This document shows, piece by piece, positions 61,605 through 64,000 of a stretch of DNA of 64,000 nt. The notes below the pieces were generated by a model, which worked only from the letters and a program-made list of their open reading frames with translations, did not search any database and had not been told where the DNA came from. The translations under genes and the position numbers were made by a program. Within the stretch, counting starts at the first letter, position 1, and every line of letters starts with the position of its first letter. The DNA lies in assembly GCF_010725055.1 (NCBI RefSeq), contig NZ_BJKB01000002.1, positions 248,001-312,000 of the forward strand, in the 5' to 3' direction. The stretch is from Gelidibacter japonicus (GTDB lineage: Bacteria > Bacteroidota > Bacteroidia > Flavobacteriales > Flavobacteriaceae).

Positions 61605-62537
61605 ATGAAAAAAATAGTCCTTATAGTAATGATGCTATCAGTGTTTATTAACTACGCGCAAAAAAAGAATGGAACCGTTTATATTGAACATCCTGCCATC
61701 GATGTTGTACATGAATTTGTAAAAGCCTCGGTTGCTGGTGACCGATCAAAAATGGCGAGCTATTTAACTAATGACTTTAAAGCTTACAACGGAACTTCCA
61801 CCAATCAAAATGACAAGGGAATGGACAAAGAAGCATTCCTTAACAATCAAATGGTGTATCACAACCAATTGGATTATTATGCCATAGAAGATTTTCCAGG
61901 ATCTTATGCAGATGCCATTGAATACAAAAAAGATAACCCAGATGGCGAGGTTTGGGTACAGACCTGGAATTTGCTAAAGGGGGTCCAAAAAAATACCGGT
62001 GTAAAAATTGACGCGGCAGCCCATAGGCTATATACACTTACCAAAGACAATAAGATCAAAATGATCATTAGCTACGGAAATGGAAGGGTCATTGACGAAA
62101 TACAGTCCAGTTTTGCTGACAGAACCAACGGAACCATCTACAACCATCATGAAAACATCAATACCATTCGGAAAATGATGTATGCTTTTGAGAAGAAGGA
62201 TTATGACAAGGCCTATAGTTTTTATGATGAAAAAGCAAGATTTTTGGACTCAAGCTCCCCCACTCTTGAAGGTAAATCTTTAGCTGAACAAAAAGTCATT
62301 GATAAACAAATTTTTGACAACTATGAAATTACAAGTGTAGATGTAGTGGGCTATCCCGATTATTTACATTATGAAATGGGAGATGCCCGGGTAGTCCAGT
62401 CCTGGTGGAACATTAACATTGTCCGCAAATCGGACAAAAAAGCAATCGTCATGCCTATCCATTATATCCACGATTTTAACAAGGAAGGAAAAATAATTTC
62501 GGAATTGGCCTATTATAACCCAAAGTTGTTGGATTGA
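61605..62537 (+). CDS. Secreted protein with two NTF2-like domains
   Basis: The 310-residue protein has a signal peptide (IVMMLSVFINYAQ) and two consecutive NTF2/SnoaL-like halves. The first is VVHEFVKASVAGDRSKMASYLTNDFKAYN to MIISYGNGRVID; the second is TIRKMMYAFEKKDYDKAYSFYDEKARFLD to MPIHYIHDFNKEGKIISELAYYNP. The second half resembles the lipoprotein at 59703. Function is unknown; the fold often binds small molecules. It lies in a cluster of exported proteins with an SDR enzyme. Confidence 0.75.
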   Translation: MKKIVLIVMMLSVFINYAQKKNGTVYIEHPAIDVVHEFVKASVAGDRSKMASYLTNDFKAYNGTSTNQNDKGMDKEAFLNNQMVYHNQLDYYAIEDFPGSYADAIEYKKDNPDGEVWVQTWNLLKGVQKNTGVKIDAAAHRLYTLTKDNKIKMIISYGNGRVIDEIQSSFADRTNGTIYNHHENINTIRKMMYAFEKKDYDKAYSFYDEKARFLDSSSPTLEGKSLAEQKVIDKQIFDNYEITSVDVVGYPDYLHYEMGDARVVQSWWNINIVRKSDKKAIVMPIHYIHDFNKEGKIISELAYYNPKLLD

Positions 62538-62747
62538 TCAACCAAGGACTTCGCGTTAAACTTCAGATTTAATCAAGAACCTTGGGGTCCGTCCGACCGG
62601 CAAGAGCGGGAAAACCAACGAAGTATGAATGAGGAATTGTTCTTTCAATGGAGTTCAGCCTCAGGGTGTTAAAACCCACCGGTAGGAATAAAATATAACA
62701 ATGCAATTTTAATCAGTTTGTCATTGGCAAACACAAATTTAAACATT

Positions 62748-63593
62748 ATGAAATTTTTGAATAAGAAATACCGATCGTCCCGACTTTTAGGGAACCAGCA
62801 AAACAACACTATTTGGGCGGTGAGTAAAAAATCAATCTTTACCATGCTTTTAATTCCCTTTTTGGCACTATCACAAAACAGCACAGAATACGGCGTTTTC
62901 GAAAATGCAATATTAACGCCCAATCCCGCTCAGGTAACACAGTTTGAAAAAGGCCTTGCGGCGCACAACAAAAAATACCATGGTGATGGTCCTTATGGCG
63001 TACGTGTGTATTGGATTAACAACGGACCAAAAACTGGAAGTTATGTTTGGGTTATGGGTCCTTTTCCTTGGAGCTCTTTAGATAATAGACCTGCTCAAAA
63101 AGAAGGCCACGATGCCGATTGGAATATGAATGTAGCGCAGTACACAACAACTGAAAGTGGCACCCAGAGTTACTGGCGTTTTCAGGCTGAAATGTCAAGA
63201 TTCCCCAAAAACTTCACCATTAAAAACATGGAAGTAGATTACTGGGATGTTAAGCGTGGCAAAATGGCTGAAGCCAAAAAATTGGTTGAAAAAGTACATC
63301 AAGTATATGTTGACAAAAGTCCCGATGAGACCTATGGTATTTATACCAATGAATTTCCAAGCACCAAGGAAGGGCGCGATTTGACGGTAATTTCATTCTA
63401 TGATAAATCGGCTTGGTTGGGTGAGGACCATGGCTTTGTCACCAAATATGAAAGCGTATATGGAAAAGACAGTTGGGGGCAATTTTTAAACGATTGGATG
63501 GCTGTTACCGATGGTGTTGAAACTGAACTTTGGATTTTCCTTCCTGAGCTTAGTGGCATTAGTGGCGTAGTTGATGTCTCAACACGAAACTGA
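62748..63593 (+). CDS. Secreted hypothetical protein, dimeric-barrel-like
   Basis: The 281-residue protein has a hydrophobic export signal (SIFTMLLIPFLALSQ) preceded by an unusually long, charged n-region of about 32 residues. The mature part holds two barrel-like halves (YGVFENAILTPNPAQVTQFEKGLAAHNKK and EVDYWDVKRGKMAEAKKLVEKVHQVY) similar in layout, not in sequence, to the protein at 58843. I chose ATG 62748 over a TTG at 62718. An internal ATG at 62844 would give an even shorter signal, so the true start is uncertain. Confidence 0.68.
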   Translation: MKFLNKKYRSSRLLGNQQNNTIWAVSKKSIFTMLLIPFLALSQNSTEYGVFENAILTPNPAQVTQFEKGLAAHNKKYHGDGPYGVRVYWINNGPKTGSYVWVMGPFPWSSLDNRPAQKEGHDADWNMNVAQYTTTESGTQSYWRFQAEMSRFPKNFTIKNMEVDYWDVKRGKMAEAKKLVEKVHQVYVDKSPDETYGIYTNEFPSTKEGRDLTVISFYDKSAWLGEDHGFVTKYESVYGKDSWGQFLNDWMAVTDGVETELWIFLPELSGISGVVDVSTRN

Positions 63594-63645
63594 TTGTTGA
63601 ATTTCTAAAATGTACTTGATCTACATTTTACCAAAAACTAAAATC

Positions 63646-63981
63646 ATGAAATCGGATCATACCCAATGGAGCAAGGAAGAACTGAAAATTTACATCCTTC
63701 TATGTTGCGCAAAGGGAGATCAGGTTGAAACAAAGGAAGAAATCGACTTGATAAAATCCAAAACTGACCCAGAAACATTTGAAAGGTTGTACAATGAATT
63801 TTGTGGTGACGACGAGGATAGGTGCTTTGAGAAAATTGACGATGTCATCGGGAAATATCCTTTCTCTCCATATGAAATTTCAGAAATCAAAAAGGAGGTT
63901 ATGGAAGTTTTTAATTCCGATAAGAAATTTGAAATGAAGGAACGGAATCTGTGCAAAGTGTTTGATAATATGTTGTATTAA
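63646..63981 (+). CDS. Small TerB-like hypothetical protein
   Basis: The 111-residue protein (MKSDHTQWSKEELKIYILLCCAKGDQVETKEE...) is helical and acidic, with the TerB-like pattern of a first helix rich in Tyr/Leu/Cys and the loop ETFERLYNEF. No export signal. An ATG at 63610 would add 12 residues but gives a hydrophobic odd leader (MYLIYILPK), so ATG 63646 is preferred. It is the last gene in the window, and its role is unknown. Confidence 0.6.
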   Translation: MKSDHTQWSKEELKIYILLCCAKGDQVETKEEIDLIKSKTDPETFERLYNEFCGDDEDRCFEKIDDVIGKYPFSPYEISEIKKEVMEVFNSDKKFEMKERNLCKVFDNMLY

Positions 63982-64000
63982 CAAAATCAATTATCACAAC

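Noticed and set aside
58843-63593. Polyketide-type biosynthetic gene cluster
   Set aside because: SnoaL-like and SDR folds are present, but no synthase, carrier protein or other assembly enzyme, and four of five proteins are exported.

Overview
The window reads as the chromosome of a marine-type member of the Flavobacteriaceae (Bacteroidota). The evidence is low GC, three secreted proteins ending in type B sorting domains of the type IX secretion system (T9SS), many flavobacterial families (DUF5606, DUF349, OstA-like, RlmI-like, pRiA4b-like) and repeated TAnnTTTG promoter boxes, the -7 element used by the Bacteroidota primary sigma factor. The genus cannot be named from the sequence. I see no tRNA, rRNA, CRISPR array, insertion sequence or prophage.

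Layout. 1-4.3 kb: the 5' part of a GH20 hexosaminidase lipoprotein, an rRNA methyltransferase and three poorly known proteins. 4.7-8.7 kb: spoT/relA, a Fur-family regulator and purA. 8.8-16.2 kb: an envelope block with an OstA-like protein, a class III aminotransferase, a TPR protein, two tandem DUF368 (polyprenyl-phosphate transporter type) genes and aroE. 16.3-24.4 kb: a five-repeat DUF349 protein, a GT10 fucosyltransferase-like gene, mazG, a DUF5606 gene, def, ruvX, a gene-poor gap and dapD. 24.6-30.9 kb: a glycerophosphotransferase-like gene, a GT2 glycosyltransferase, tsaC, cca, ctaA and a pRiA4b-like acidic protein. 31-34 kb: an unknown protein and an ABC exporter pair.

34.2-46.8 kb is the most striking coding region. 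Three large secreted T9SS cargo proteins lie in a row. The second and third (1608 and about 1617 aa) are tandem paralogs, each with a choice-of-anchor-L-like N-terminus, eleven cysteine/Asp-rich repeats of about 95 aa and a type B sorting domain. 47-55.9 kb is mostly housekeeping (SYLF protein, uvrB, TerB-like protein, esterase, DUF1456, sucC, lysA, AI-2E transporter). 56-64 kb holds a TPR histidine kinase/LytTR pair followed by secreted proteins with dimeric-barrel-like and NTF2-like folds around an SDR-type epimerase.

Two non-coding patterns stand out. Many gene 3' ends carry short tandem arrays of different 7-bp words, some containing the stop codon, resembling the heptanucleotide STRR repeats of cyanobacteria. 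Separately, several apparent TTG start codons are the last three bases of TAnnTTTG promoter boxes, so the true starts lie downstream. I moved starts accordingly for the RlmI-like gene and the pRiA4b-like gene, and flag the OstA-like gene.
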